A stretch of 64,000 bases of DNA from Gammaproteobacteria bacterium (GCA_021731145.1 JAKFXX010000006.1:1-64000), one strand, 5' to 3'. Numbered from the stretch's first letter, positions 20,713 through 30,404 are shown. Made by a program: numbers and translations. The notes: generated from the letters alone by a model not told the origin.

Positions 20713-21072
20713 ATGAATAAATTATTGAAGTTATCTCCCATCGTGCTGTCTCTTGGGTTGGTTGCCTGCGCAACGAGCGGTGACTTGGACAAGATCCGCG
20801 CCACGGCGGAGCAGGCGCAGGAGACCGCGAGCGCCGCCCAGGCCAAAGCGGATCAGGCGTTAAGCAAAACGGCTGCAGCGCAATCTACCGCTGACCAGGC
20901 GCTAAGCAAGGCGACTAGCGCCGCTTCGACTGCGGATCAGGCCATGAGCAAGGCTAACGCTGCTCAATCAACTGCGGATCAGGCCATGAGCAAGGCCGAT
21001 GAAGCCAGCCAGAAAGCCGATCAAACCAATGAAAAACTTGATCGGATGTTTAAAAAGTCGATGGAAAAATAA
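20713..21072 (+). CDS. elongated Lpp/OprI-type (Braun) lipoprotein
   Basis: This 119-residue protein has a lipoprotein signal ending LGLVAC (Cys19) and an alanine-rich helical mature part. The body contains 14-residue repeats (ADQALSKTAAAQST, ADQALSKATSAAST, ADQAMSKANAAQST, ADQAMSKADEASQK), i.e. paired heptads of a coiled coil. The tail TNEKLDRMFKKSMEK resembles the ends of Pseudomonas OprI and E. coli Lpp, and its last residue is lysine, the residue linked to peptidoglycan in Lpp. The mature chain is about 101 residues against 58 in E. coli Lpp. AAGGAG precedes the ATG. Two L,D-transpeptidase genes flank it. Confidence 0.8.
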   Translation: MNKLLKLSPIVLSLGLVACATSGDLDKIRATAEQAQETASAAQAKADQALSKTAAAQSTADQALSKATSAASTADQAMSKANAAQSTADQAMSKADEASQKADQTNEKLDRMFKKSMEK

Positions 21073-21094
21073 GCGGCGATTTTTAAGCTGCGAG

Positions 21095-21126
21095 AAGCCC
21101 CGCATGCTTTGCGCTACGGGGCTTTT
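21095..21126 (+). terminator. intrinsic terminator of the Lpp-like gene
   Basis: AAGCCCCG pairs with CGGGGCTT and is followed by TT, 22 bases after the stop codon. The position and form are typical of a Rho-independent terminator. Confidence 0.75.
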
Positions 21127-21195
21127 AACTGTATAGATGTGAAATTCCAGGGGCAGATTCTCTGCAACCTGAAAAAATTCTTGATGGGTCCCGCA

Positions 21196-22536
21196 TCAGT
21201 TAATCTGACGCTTCATCTCCGGTGGCTTGATAAAAGTTTCGATCCCCAGGCGGGTCTGCATGAGCTTTTGGTGGGATTGCGCCTCGGTTTTGTTGGCAAA
21301 AGGGCCAGCCAGGACGCGATGTCCTCCCGGCGCGGCAACATGCAGGGCCGGAATGGGTGGCCCCAAATGGCGTAGCATGGCGCTCAAGCGGTGCGCCTTG
21401 TCGATATTTTTGAAGTTGCCGGCCTGCACATACCAGCGCTTGGTATCGTATGCCGCTTGTTCGGATGGGGGCGAGGGCGCATCCGCATCATTATTTTCTG
21501 CATTGGCGCTACGTGCGGGCGCTACGGTGGCGGGTGCGGGTGTTTCCTGAAACTCGTTGACCAGGGGGAGGTCCGTGATGATATCTTCCAGCGCCGGGCT
21601 GTTGGCCGATATGGGTAGCGGGTACCCCCCCCCGCGCCGGGTGATGCGGATGACGTTGCGCCAGTTAATGTCGCGGCGCTTTTCGCCCGATGCGCCAATA
21701 ATGACGTTGACCACAGGTGTCAGATTGCCGTCCAGCGCTTTGGCGTCTTCCTCCAGCGGCTTATGCGTTTCCAGATACAATGTGCCATCCCGCCAGCCAG
21801 CGAGGTACGGTTGATTCGAAATCTGGACGGACACGCCGACCGGGATTTGGTTGAACAGTCTGGCGATATCCTCTGGGTAAAGGTGTATGCAGCCGTGGCT
21901 GACGCGCATGCCGATGCCGGAAGGTTTGTTGGTGCCGTGGATGAGGTAGCCGGGCAGGCCAAGCCGGAAGGCGAATTGCCCCAACGGATTGTCGGGACCG
22001 GGTGGTACCACCGACGGCAACGGCTCACCCTTCTTGGCGTGCTCTTCCCGGATGGAAACCGGAACATTCCAGGTGGGATCCTTCTGCTTGGAGACCACCT
22101 TGGTGACGCCCACAGGGGTAGACCAGCCCTCTTTGCCGATGCCTATGGGGTGTGTGATGACTACAGGGGATTCGCCCGGCTTGGGCGCGGGATAATAAAA
22201 CATGCGCATCGTGGCGATGTTCAGGACAATACCTTGCCGTGGCACGTTGGGAAGGATGAATTGGGTGGGTAGCAATACAGGCGTCCCCGCGCCGGGCAGC
22301 CAGGGGTCCACGGTGGGATTGGCGTCGGTGATTTCGTTATAGCCCAGATTGTAGCGCCGCGCGATGTCCAGCAGCGTGTCTTCCTGACGGGCCATTACCA
22401 CACGCAGGTCGCCGACAACATCAGTGCCGGGCGGGGGCAAGGGAAACGTATCCGCGAGCGTGGGCAAACCGAGAAAGGTCAATATGCCTGCAAGAAAATA
22501 CTTGGGCAGAGACGCATTTGTTTGAAATGTCATCAT
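21196..22536 (-). CDS. L,D-transpeptidase with LysM and SPOR domains
   Basis: This 446-residue exported protein has a signal peptide (residues ~10-30). A LysM-like segment follows (VVMARQEDTLLDIARRYNLG, ~45-95), then the YkuD catalytic domain of ErfK/YbiS type with the motif GMRVSHGCIHLYPED near residue 212. After a proline/alanine-rich linker (~335-365) a SPOR domain closes the protein (RWYVQAGNF ... VLAGPFANKTEAQ). In E. coli, ErfK/YbiS/YcfS enzymes link Lpp to peptidoglycan, and SPOR domains bind denuded glycan at the division site. The two together suggest septal targeting. ATG 22536 and ATG 22533 are adjacent; the first is listed. Confidence 0.88.
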   Translation of the reverse strand: MMTFQTNASLPKYFLAGILTFLGLPTLADTFPLPPPGTDVVGDLRVVMARQEDTLLDIARRYNLGYNEITDANPTVDPWLPGAGTPVLLPTQFILPNVPRQGIVLNIATMRMFYYPAPKPGESPVVITHPIGIGKEGWSTPVGVTKVVSKQKDPTWNVPVSIREEHAKKGEPLPSVVPPGPDNPLGQFAFRLGLPGYLIHGTNKPSGIGMRVSHGCIHLYPEDIARLFNQIPVGVSVQISNQPYLAGWRDGTLYLETHKPLEEDAKALDGNLTPVVNVIIGASGEKRRDINWRNVIRITRRGGGYPLPISANSPALEDIITDLPLVNEFQETPAPATVAPARSANAENNDADAPSPPSEQAAYDTKRWYVQAGNFKNIDKAHRLSAMLRHLGPPIPALHVAAPGGHRVLAGPFANKTEAQSHQKLMQTRLGIETFIKPPEMKRQIN

Positions 22537-22749
22537 GATGAATTAACAGCCTCCTTGCGCGAGTGATGGTGAGCATGGCGAACAGGGCATCCGTGCCCTG
22601 TGCCGCATGGCCAAGAATGGGCGCTGCCTCTATAGTGCAACAAACAAATACCATTTTCCAGTATTTTACCGTGTTTTGTGGCATGCTTTTAATGAAAAAC
22701 ACACTGTACTTGCATCTTGTCGCTTAAAACCTGAAACTTCCTTTCTCAC

Positions 22750-23340
22750 ATGCAAGATCTTCATATATACCTGGCTTCATCATCACCCCGGCGGCGCACG
22801 TTGCTCGAGCAGATTGGTATCCGCTACCGGACGTTGGCCGTGGATGTCGATGAAGGTGTGCGTTTGCACGAGACGCCTGAAATGTACGCGCTGCGCCTGG
22901 CGCTGGAAAAGGCGCGTGCCGGCTGGCGGTCGTTGGACCCGCAGGCGCGATGCCCGGTACTGGGCGCGGATACCGCCGTAGTGATTGACGGCGAGGTGCT
23001 GGGCAAGCCGCATGACCGCGAACATGCGCTGGCGATGCTGGCGCGGATCTCGGGACGTGCCCATCAGGTCTTGACTGCGGTGGCGCTGGTGGATGATGAG
23101 CGGGAGACAGCACGCCTGAGCGTCAGCACGGTTACCTTCCGCACCATCACGGCGGCGGAATGTGAGGCCTATTGGGACAGCGGCGAGCCGCTTGATAAGG
23201 CGGGAGGCTATGCGATCCAGGGACGCGCGGCGGTTTTTATCTCGCGCCTGGACGGGAGCTTTTCTGGCGTGATGGGGCTGCCGTTGTATGAAACTGCCGA
23301 ACTGTTGGGTGAGTTTGGGGTCGATGTTTGTGGGCGTTGA
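22750..23340 (+). CDS. maf: Maf-family nucleoside triphosphate pyrophosphatase
   Basis: This 196-residue enzyme is expected to hydrolyse dTTP/UTP or modified NTPs (YhdE branch). Signatures are [17 protein letters not shown] near residue 7, [17 protein letters not shown] near 74, and [14 protein letters not shown] near 152. In gammaproteobacteria yhdE lies directly upstream of rng, as here. A copy of the dispersed 48-bp repeat lies in the 144-base gap to rng. Confidence 0.92.
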   Translation: MQDLHIYLASSSPRRRTLLEQIGIRYRTLAVDVDEGVRLHETPEMYALRLALEKARAGWRSLDPQARCPVLGADTAVVIDGEVLGKPHDREHALAMLARISGRAHQVLTAVALVDDERETARLSVSTVTFRTITAAECEAYWDSGEPLDKAGGYAIQGRAAVFISRLDGSFSGVMGLPLYETAELLGEFGVDVCGR

Positions 23341-23401
23341 TGTTCCCTGTTTTTTGCCGCATAGGCGCGAATTCTCTGCGGCTGTGGCGTAACCCGCAGC
23401 C

Positions 23402-23450
23402 AAGCCGTCGTTCAAAATCAATCTGTGCATTTAGAATGGTTGGGAACGGC
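23402..23450 (+). repeat. dispersed ~48-bp palindromic repeat, copy B
   Basis: The segment starts AAGCCGTCGTTCAAAATC and ends GAATGGTTGGGAACGGC, then CCCTAAAT. It matches copies A and C over nearly the whole length. This copy is 61 bases after the maf stop rather than touching it, and it ends 34 bases before the rng start, so it would lie in the rng leader. Confidence 0.75.
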
Positions 23451-23484
23451 CCCTAAATGTAAAAAATTTATTCAGGATAAATGT

Positions 23485-24957
23485 GTGAGTGAAGAAATAC
23501 TGATCAATATCACGCCACGGGAAACGCGTGTGGCAACGGTCGAAAACGGCATGTTGCAGGAAGTATGCATAGAGCGCACCGGGCGTCGCGGTCTGGTGGG
23601 CAATATTTACAAGGGTCGGGTCAGCCGGGTCTTGCCGGGGATGCAGGCGGCTTTTGTCGAGGTTGGGCTGGAGCGGGCTGCGTTTCTGCACGCATCGGAT
23701 ATATCGGCGTCGCCTATGCCCGGTGAGGAAAAGCCTGCCGAGAGCAAAAAAACAGAGGCGATTACCGATTTGCTCAGGGATGGGCAGGAGGTGCTGGTGC
23801 AGGTGGTGAAAGACCCGCTGGGCAGCAAAGGGGCGCGTCTGACTACACATATCTCCATTCCGTCGCGTTATCTGGTGCTGATGCCGGGGATCCGCACTGT
23901 CGGCGTATCGCAGCGCATCGAGAATGAGCAGGAGCGGCAGCGTCTCAAGGAGATTGCGGCGTCTTTTTTGTCCGGCAAGGATGATGGTTTTATCGTGCGC
24001 ACTGCGGCAGAGGGGGTAACGGAGGATGCCTTGCGCGCGGATATGGAATTTCTATGCCGCTTGTGGGAGTCGATCCGTGAGCGTATCCCTTCACTGCCTG
24101 CGGGTGCTGTGGTGCATGAAGATCTACCGCTGGGTTTGCGCATTCTGCGTGATCTGGTCGCCAGCGCGGTGGAGAAGGTGCGCATTGACTCACGCGAGAC
24201 TCATCGCCGCGCGGTCGAGTTCGCCGAAAATTTTATTCCTGACCTGGTGCCACGCATAGAATATTATCCTGGCGAGCGTCCGATTTTTGATCTGTATTCC
24301 GTGGAGGATGAAATCCAGAAGGCGCTGGAATCCAGGGTTCAGCTCAAGTCGGGCGGCTATCTGGTGATTGATCAGACCGAGGCGATGACGACGATTGATG
24401 TGAACACCGGCTCGTTCGTCGGGCACCGCAATCTGGAAGAGACCATTTTCAAGACCAATCTTGAGGCGGCGCAGTCGATTGCGCGCCAACTGCGTTTGCG
24501 CAATTTGGGCGGCATCATCATCATCGATTTTATCGACATGTCCGAAGAGGATCACAAGCGTCAGGTGTTGCGTGCCCTTGAGAAAAGCCTGGAGCGCGAT
24601 CATGCCAAATGCTACATAAGTGGCGTTTCGGCGTTGGGGCTGGTTGAAATGACGCGCAAACGCACCCGTGAGAGCCTGGCGCATGTGATGTGCGCGCCAT
24701 GTTCTACCTGTAGTGGGCGCGGAATACTGAAAACGCCGGAAACTGTATGTTATGAAATTTTCCGTGAAATTCTGCGTGCCGTGCGCCAGTTCGATGCAAA
24801 ACAGCTCTTGGTGCTGGCGCCACAGGTCGTGGTGGATATGCTGCTGGAGGAGGAATCGGCTACGGTTGCCGAACTGGAGGCTTTCATCGGCAAGCCGATA
24901 AAGTTTCAGGTGGAATCACTTTATGCCCAAGAGCAGTTTGATGTCGTACCCATGTGA
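23485..24957 (+). CDS. rng: ribonuclease G
   Basis: This 490-residue endoribonuclease matures the 16S rRNA 5' end and takes part in mRNA decay. It matches RNase G throughout: ITPRETRVATVENGMLQEV, the S1-type segment GNIYKGRVSRVLPGMQAAFV, the catalytic DQTEAMTTIDVNTGSFVG with its metal-binding aspartates, IIIIDFIDM, and the zinc-link CAPCSTCSGRG. Start GTG 23485 is seven bases after AGGA and gives the family N-terminus; the frame extends 20 codons upstream into the repeat region. yhdP follows after 28 bases. Confidence 0.95.
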   Translation: MSEEILINITPRETRVATVENGMLQEVCIERTGRRGLVGNIYKGRVSRVLPGMQAAFVEVGLERAAFLHASDISASPMPGEEKPAESKKTEAITDLLRDGQEVLVQVVKDPLGSKGARLTTHISIPSRYLVLMPGIRTVGVSQRIENEQERQRLKEIAASFLSGKDDGFIVRTAAEGVTEDALRADMEFLCRLWESIRERIPSLPAGAVVHEDLPLGLRILRDLVASAVEKVRIDSRETHRRAVEFAENFIPDLVPRIEYYPGERPIFDLYSVEDEIQKALESRVQLKSGGYLVIDQTEAMTTIDVNTGSFVGHRNLEETIFKTNLEAAQSIARQLRLRNLGGIIIIDFIDMSEEDHKRQVLRALEKSLERDHAKCYISGVSALGLVEMTRKRTRESLAHVMCAPCSTCSGRGILKTPETVCYEIFREILRAVRQFDAKQLLVLAPQVVVDMLLEEESATVAELEAFIGKPIKFQVESLYAQEQFDVVPM

Positions 24958-24985
24958 CGTGGCTCTTTTCCGTACCCTCTAACGT

Positions 24986-27900
24986 TTGCCGTCAAAGTTT
25001 GCTGTGAAGCCGCATCAAAATATAGTCCGTTATTGCCGGTCGCTGGTGTGGCCGCTGTTTGCCGCCGTGGTGGTGTTGCTGGCGGTGGCGTTCACCCTGG
25101 CGCGCCTGTGGCTGCCGGAAATAGGGCAATACCGCGAGGATATCCAGCGTTGGGTGTCTGAATATACCGGGTTGCCGGTCACCGTGGGCGCCATTCAGGT
25201 GCAATGGCACGGGCTGAGTCCGCGTCTTGCGCTAAGCGATATCTGCCTGCTGGAAAAACAGGGCGTGCGTCCCGTGATGTGCTTCAAAGAGGCACAGCTT
25301 TCCATGGACCTGCCTGCGTCCTTGTGGCACGTCAGACCCGAGCCAAGTGACCTGACTGTGGTGGGCGCCAATCTCTCCATAATGCGGAACGTGGACGGTA
25401 GTTTTACTATCGCTGGCCTGGAAGGCATGCCGCCCGATCCCCGTCTTCAGGAAATGTTGCAGCAATGGCTGCTGAGCCAGGCTTATCTGATTGTCAAAAA
25501 CAGCCAGTTGCACTGGCGCGACATGAGCACCGGCCGGGAACGGCATTTCACCAGCGTCAACCTGAATCTGCGTAACGATGGGCAACGGCATCGGTTATCA
25601 GGCGCCGTCGTCCTGCCAGCCAGCCTGGGCAAAAAAATTACCTTTGTGCTTGATCTGACGGGCAACGTGTTTCAGGCGAATGCCTGGTCAGGCATGGGGT
25701 ACATGGATGGTTCGGGGGTGAATTTCGGGCAATGGCTCGATGGGCGCGAGGCAATGGGCCTCACCGCCCGCGATGGTATTGCCGATGTCAAACTGTGGGC
25801 CGAATGGAGGTATGCGCGCCTGCATCGGTTGACGGGCGAAGCGGGCGTTCGTGATTTGCGTTTGACGGCGGGCCAGGGATCGGAAGGCAGCGTGACGCCT
25901 GTCGATATCGCCACGCTCTCCGGGCGCTTTGCCTGGCAGCGTCAGATACGCCAGGGATGGAAGCTTGATGTAGATCGCTTTGTGCTTGCGCGCAACGGCG
26001 GCGCCCCACCGCCTGCCACTTCTTTTAAGGCCACCATGACGCGAAACGGTCAAGCATCCGTGCTGGAAGCGGGCGTTGGCCGGTTGCGGTTGCAGGATGC
26101 CGTAGCGTTGCTGACGTTAAGCAATGCGCTCGACACGTCCAGCCGCGATGCCTTGGCAGCATCACAACCCGGCGCGGATCTGCGCGATGTCTATATCCGT
26201 TTCCGGTCTGGCGAGGGAGTGGAACATTCCTATGTGGCCCACGCCCAGTTTCAAAATCTCGTTATGCGGCGCTGGAAAAATATTCCGGCTGTCTCTGGCG
26301 CAGGCCTGAGTGGCGTGCTGCGCATGGATGATCACTCCGGCATAGTTGCATTGGCAGCGGCTGGTTTGAAACCCGCAGCGACCATTGTTGATTTCGGCAC
26401 ATTGTTTCGTGGCCCCTTGTCTGCCGATAGCCCGACGGGCCATGTAGCCTGGCGTCACCAGGACGGCGTATGGCGCGTGCAGGCCAGCGATCTGGTATTG
26501 CGCAACGCGGACGTGAGTGGGCGTGTCAATGGCGTGGTGGATATACCTGATAATGGAGCGTCACCCTTTCTCAATCTGGTGGCCCATTTTGAAAACGGCA
26601 ATGCGGAGCGCACCTCGCGTTATTTGCCCGTCGCAATCATGCCGGATGATGTCGTGCAATGGTTGGATAGCGCTATTGTCAGCGGGCGAGTAACGTCGGG
26701 GGCGCTGCTGCTGCATGGCCGTGTCAGTGACTTCCCTTACGCGCGCGGCACGGGCCGCTTTGAGGTGCGCTTTAATGTCATAGACGGCATACTTGATTAT
26801 GCCCCTGGCTGGCCGCGCCTGGAAGAGATCGAAACCGAGGTTGTTTTCAATGGCCCCCGCATGGAGGTCAATGCCGTTGGCGGCAAGACTTTCGATTCCG
26901 CAATCCAGAAAACACACGTTGCAATAAATGACATGGAAGCAGAACCGGCCATTCTTACCATTCTTGGCAAGGCGCAGGGGCCAACGGCTGATGCGCTACG
27001 CTTTGTCAGGGAAAGCCCGCTCCACGAGACCCTTGGCAAATATCTCGACAAAGCCCGCGCCGACGGGCACAGCACGCTTGACCTCGATGTGCGCATGCCG
27101 CTGTCATCGCAACACCCGAATCAAATCAAGGGCGCGCTGAGCTTTGATAACAGCATTCTGACTTTCGCTGATGGTGACCTTGAGCTGGCACATGTGAACG
27201 GCGTGCTGGGCTTTACCGAGTCCAGCTTGAAGGCGCGCGGCGTCCATGCCCGGCTGCTGGGCATGGACGCCGCCATCGACGTCGATACGCCATCTTCGCC
27301 GCAGGAGGGCATGCTCCGCTTTGACGCGCGTGGCAAGGCTACGGCTGACGATCTTGTGCGACAATTCAAATCCCCGCTTCTGAATCACCTCGAAGGCAGC
27401 GCGGATTGGCTGGCCACGTTGCGTATTCGTGAGGGGCAGGATAAAACCATGAGCGCAGGATTGCGTGTTGAATCCGACCTGAAGGGCATGGCGGTAACAC
27501 TCCCGGATCCGCTGGACAAAGCTGCGGCACAGCGGCGCGCACTGGTGCTTGAAACAGTTTTTCCGCGTACACAAAGCACCCCGTTTACCGTGCGTTATGG
27601 TGACAACCTGAGAGGTATTTTTACGCTTGCCGCCAACAATGACCTGGAGCGTGGCGAGCTGCGCTTTGGCAGTGGCGAGGCGACGCTTCCCGAGCGCAAA
27701 GGTCTGCGCATCACAGGGGAGACACCGCGCATCTCCGCGACAGAATGGGTGTCTTTCCTGAAGCCGGGCAAAGGCAGCACCACACCGGCGTCAACGCACG
27801 ATGCAAGCAGCGTCGATCTGCATGCGGGAGAATTGGAAATCTTCGGCCAGCGATTCACTAACATCGACCTGCGGGCCGAGAATACACCACAGGCCTGGGC

Positions 27901-28855
27901 CGCCAATATTGATAGCGCCAGACTGGCGGGCAGTTTGCGACTTCCTCACGCGCCGTCCTCCACCGTCACGGCCGATCTGGGGCGCCTTGTTCTGGAAAAA
28001 ATGCCGGAAGTAAAAGGTCGCAGCGAAACCGAGACTGATCCGCGCCAGATTCCTCCCTTGCGCCTGCAAGTCAAACAATTCACATACGCCGGCAACGATT
28101 TTGGCGCTCTCACCGTAGCGACATCCCAGCGTCCCACCGGGCTGCATCTGGACAACCTTGCCATGGGTTCCGACACCTTGCGTATTACCTCGTCGGGTGA
28201 CTGGGTGATCGACAAGGGGCAGCAGGTGTCGTCCTTCACTATCGCCATGGAGAGTGACGACCTGGAGAAGGCCTTCGCCCTGTTTGGTCATGTGGGCGCT
28301 ATCGAAAACGGTAAAGGCCGCAGCGATATCGTGGCGCGCTGGAACGGAGCGCCCAGCGCGTTTGCATACGAACGGCTCAATGGCAGCATGCGCCTGAATT
28401 TCAAAAAAGGACGGGTACTTGGTATCGAGCCCGGCGCGGGGAGGGTGTTCGGCCTGCTGGGAACGCTAAACTTTAATGACTTGTTCTCCAAAGGCTTTAC
28501 GTTTGACCGCATCGACGGGGATTTTTCCATCAAGAATGGCAATGCCTACACCGACAATCTTGCCATGGAGGGACCGGTGGCCAAGGTTGCCATTCAGGGC
28601 CGGGTGGGTTTGGCAGCCAAGGATTACGACCAGCGCGTCACCGTCACACCGCGCTCATCCACCACGCTTCCATTGGCGGGCGCCTTGGCGGGAGGGTTAC
28701 CCCTCGGCGCGGCGGTGTTCTTGTTTCAGAAACTTTTACAGCCTGGCCTTGACCGCCTTACCCGCTATCAGTACACAGTAAAAGGCTCGTGGGATAATCC
28801 CGTCATTGATGTACCGGTTGGCGAAAAAAAGACGGATATGGCGCCGGGAAAGTAA
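24986..28855 (+). CDS. yhdP: YhdP-family AsmA-like envelope protein
   Basis: This 1289-residue protein has one N-terminal membrane helix (SLVWPLFAAVVVLLAVAFTL) and then a very long beta-rich periplasmic body with repeated AsmA-like segments. The C-terminal part (GRVLGIEPGAGRVFGLLGTL, GDFSIKNGNAYTDNLAMEGP) is the conserved AsmA_2/YhdP end. In E. coli YhdP works with TamB and YdbH in phospholipid transport to the outer membrane, and lies downstream of rng as here. The start is uncertain: TTG 24986 or GTG 25004, neither with a clear ribosome-binding site. It converges on psd with a 5-base gap. Confidence 0.88.
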   Translation: MPSKFAVKPHQNIVRYCRSLVWPLFAAVVVLLAVAFTLARLWLPEIGQYREDIQRWVSEYTGLPVTVGAIQVQWHGLSPRLALSDICLLEKQGVRPVMCFKEAQLSMDLPASLWHVRPEPSDLTVVGANLSIMRNVDGSFTIAGLEGMPPDPRLQEMLQQWLLSQAYLIVKNSQLHWRDMSTGRERHFTSVNLNLRNDGQRHRLSGAVVLPASLGKKITFVLDLTGNVFQANAWSGMGYMDGSGVNFGQWLDGREAMGLTARDGIADVKLWAEWRYARLHRLTGEAGVRDLRLTAGQGSEGSVTPVDIATLSGRFAWQRQIRQGWKLDVDRFVLARNGGAPPPATSFKATMTRNGQASVLEAGVGRLRLQDAVALLTLSNALDTSSRDALAASQPGADLRDVYIRFRSGEGVEHSYVAHAQFQNLVMRRWKNIPAVSGAGLSGVLRMDDHSGIVALAAAGLKPAATIVDFGTLFRGPLSADSPTGHVAWRHQDGVWRVQASDLVLRNADVSGRVNGVVDIPDNGASPFLNLVAHFENGNAERTSRYLPVAIMPDDVVQWLDSAIVSGRVTSGALLLHGRVSDFPYARGTGRFEVRFNVIDGILDYAPGWPRLEEIETEVVFNGPRMEVNAVGGKTFDSAIQKTHVAINDMEAEPAILTILGKAQGPTADALRFVRESPLHETLGKYLDKARADGHSTLDLDVRMPLSSQHPNQIKGALSFDNSILTFADGDLELAHVNGVLGFTESSLKARGVHARLLGMDAAIDVDTPSSPQEGMLRFDARGKATADDLVRQFKSPLLNHLEGSADWLATLRIREGQDKTMSAGLRVESDLKGMAVTLPDPLDKAAAQRRALVLETVFPRTQSTPFTVRYGDNLRGIFTLAANNDLERGELRFGSGEATLPERKGLRITGETPRISATEWVSFLKPGKGSTTPASTHDASSVDLHAGELEIFGQRFTNIDLRAENTPQAWAANIDSARLAGSLRLPHAPSSTVTADLGRLVLEKMPEVKGRSETETDPRQIPPLRLQVKQFTYAGNDFGALTVATSQRPTGLHLDNLAMGSDTLRITSSGDWVIDKGQQVSSFTIAMESDDLEKAFALFGHVGAIENGKGRSDIVARWNGAPSAFAYERLNGSMRLNFKKGRVLGIEPGAGRVFGLLGTLNFNDLFSKGFTFDRIDGDFSIKNGNAYTDNLAMEGPVAKVAIQGRVGLAAKDYDQRVTVTPRSSTTLPLAGALAGGLPLGAAVFLFQKLLQPGLDRLTRYQYTVKGSWDNPVIDVPVGEKKTDMAPGK

Positions 28856-28860
28856 TAGTT

Positions 28861-29757
28861 TTAGCGGCCTGCCGGGTCAAACGTCCCCATCAGTTGCCCC
28901 ATGTTGACCGGGGTATCCGGCTGGAGGGTTGCAGCGAGATCGACGCAATCCGCGCCGAACAGCACGATCACCGTCGAGCCCATATTAAAGCGCCCCATCT
29001 CCGCGCCGTGTTCCAGCGTGATGGGGGAATCGCGGTAATTCCAGGTCTGCGGGGTAGTGCTGGGATGGGGGTTGACCAGCCCCGCCCAGACAGTCTCGAT
29101 GCCCGCGACGAACAGCGCGCCGACCAGGATCAGCGCCATCGGCCCGGCAGGGGTATCAAATATCGTGACCAGCCGCTCGTTGCGGGCGAACAGACCCGGC
29201 ACATAGCGTGTGGTGCGCGGGTTGACGCTGAACAGGCGGCCGGGGATATACGCCATTTCCTGCAAACGCCCCGTCAGCGGCATGTGGATGCGGTGGTAGT
29301 CCTTGGGGGAGAGATAAATTGTGGCGTAGCGCCCACCGGCGAACAGGGCCGCCCGCTCCGGTGAGCCACCCAGCAGGGTCTCCAGGCTGTAATCGTGTCC
29401 TTTGGCCTGGAAGATGCGTCCGTCCACGATATCACCGGCCTGACTCACCGCGCCATCCACCGGGCAGGCGATTTCACCTGGGCCGTGTACTATTGGGCGT
29501 GCTCCGGGCTTCAGGGCGCGAGTGAAAAACGTGTTGAAGTCCGGGTAGGCAAGCGGGTCGGACTCCAGAGCGATGCCCATGTCTACCTGATAACGCTTGA
29601 TAAACCACCTGATCTGCCACTTTTTCCAGGCGGGCAAGCGCGCACGCGTCAGAATATACATGAGCTGCGTCAGCCAATGGTGCGGCAGCGGGTATTGGGT
29701 GATCAGGGTTTTCAAGTAGTCAGAGAGCGAAGAGGACGTGATCGGCGAATCGGCCAT
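28861..29757 (-). CDS. psd: phosphatidylserine decarboxylase proenzyme
   Basis: This 298-residue membrane-associated enzyme makes phosphatidylethanolamine. The self-cleavage site, usually LGST, is present as FNMGSTVIVLFG near residue 257; serine becomes the pyruvoyl group. The family segments CPVDGAVSQAG and YHRIHMPLTGRL (with the catalytic His) are visible. It converges with yhdP, another phospholipid-related gene, and no terminator fits between them. Confidence 0.94.
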   Translation of the reverse strand: MADSPITSSSLSDYLKTLITQYPLPHHWLTQLMYILTRARLPAWKKWQIRWFIKRYQVDMGIALESDPLAYPDFNTFFTRALKPGARPIVHGPGEIACPVDGAVSQAGDIVDGRIFQAKGHDYSLETLLGGSPERAALFAGGRYATIYLSPKDYHRIHMPLTGRLQEMAYIPGRLFSVNPRTTRYVPGLFARNERLVTIFDTPAGPMALILVGALFVAGIETVWAGLVNPHPSTTPQTWNYRDSPITLEHGAEMGRFNMGSTVIVLFGADCVDLAATLQPDTPVNMGQLMGTFDPAGR

Positions 29758-29866
29758 GCGGAAAATGAGTCCCTGTTTTGTAGTAAAACGCGTTATTTTA
29801 CCAAAAATGACCGGCTTTGGGCAGCGTCGCGTGGTATTTAATCAAGGTGGTTGCTAGAATTTGCAG

Positions 29867-30361
29867 ATGGATGAGGAACTTGACATATTGTCTGCGCAGG
29901 TTGGCGATGCCTTGCGGCGCCAGGGCTGCATGCTCGCCACTGCCGAGTCCTGCACGGGTGGCTGGGTGGCGCAGACGGTAACGGCGGTGGCGGGGAGCTC
30001 GCGGTGGTTTGAGCGTGGTTTTGTCACCTACACCAATATCGCCAAGCAGGAGATGTTGGGCGTGCGTGCCGCCACCCTGGCCGAATTTGGCGCAGTCAGT
30101 GAACAGACGGTGCGCGAGATGGCCCAGGGGGCACTCAACAACAGCCATGCCCAGATCAGCCTTGCCATCAGCGGTATCGCCGGGCCGGGCGGGGCGACCC
30201 TCGATAAGCCGGTGGGAATGGTGTGCTTTGCGTGGGCGGGGATTGATATGCCCGTGCGCAGCCGCACCGAACATTTTTTGGGCAACCGCGAGGCGGTGCG
30301 GCGTCAGGCGGTATTGGCCGCCTTGCGTGGCGTGCTGACGGCCATTGACGAAAAGCGCTGA
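29867..30361 (+). CDS. pncC: nicotinamide-nucleotide amidase PncC (CinA C-terminal family)
   Basis: This 164-residue enzyme deamidates NMN to nicotinate mononucleotide in the pyridine nucleotide cycle. It has the CinA C-terminal signatures LATAESCTGGWVAQTVTAV near residue 24, GFVTYTNIAKQEMLGV near 48, and AISGIAGPGGATLDKPVG near 102. TTG 29861 is also in frame, but ATG 29867 is preferred. In many proteobacteria it lies near recA; here it precedes thpR instead. Confidence 0.93.
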   Translation: MDEELDILSAQVGDALRRQGCMLATAESCTGGWVAQTVTAVAGSSRWFERGFVTYTNIAKQEMLGVRAATLAEFGAVSEQTVREMAQGALNNSHAQISLAISGIAGPGGATLDKPVGMVCFAWAGIDMPVRSRTEHFLGNREAVRRQAVLAALRGVLTAIDEKR

Positions 30362-30404
30362 ACAACAAATTCAGAGCACCCCAGCGGACCAAGCCAAGGA
30401 GGAT

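Noticed and set aside
20869-21020. Regular repeats that could suggest a CRISPR array
   Set aside because: The 42-base units are in frame and encode a coiled coil; there are no spacers and no cas genes.
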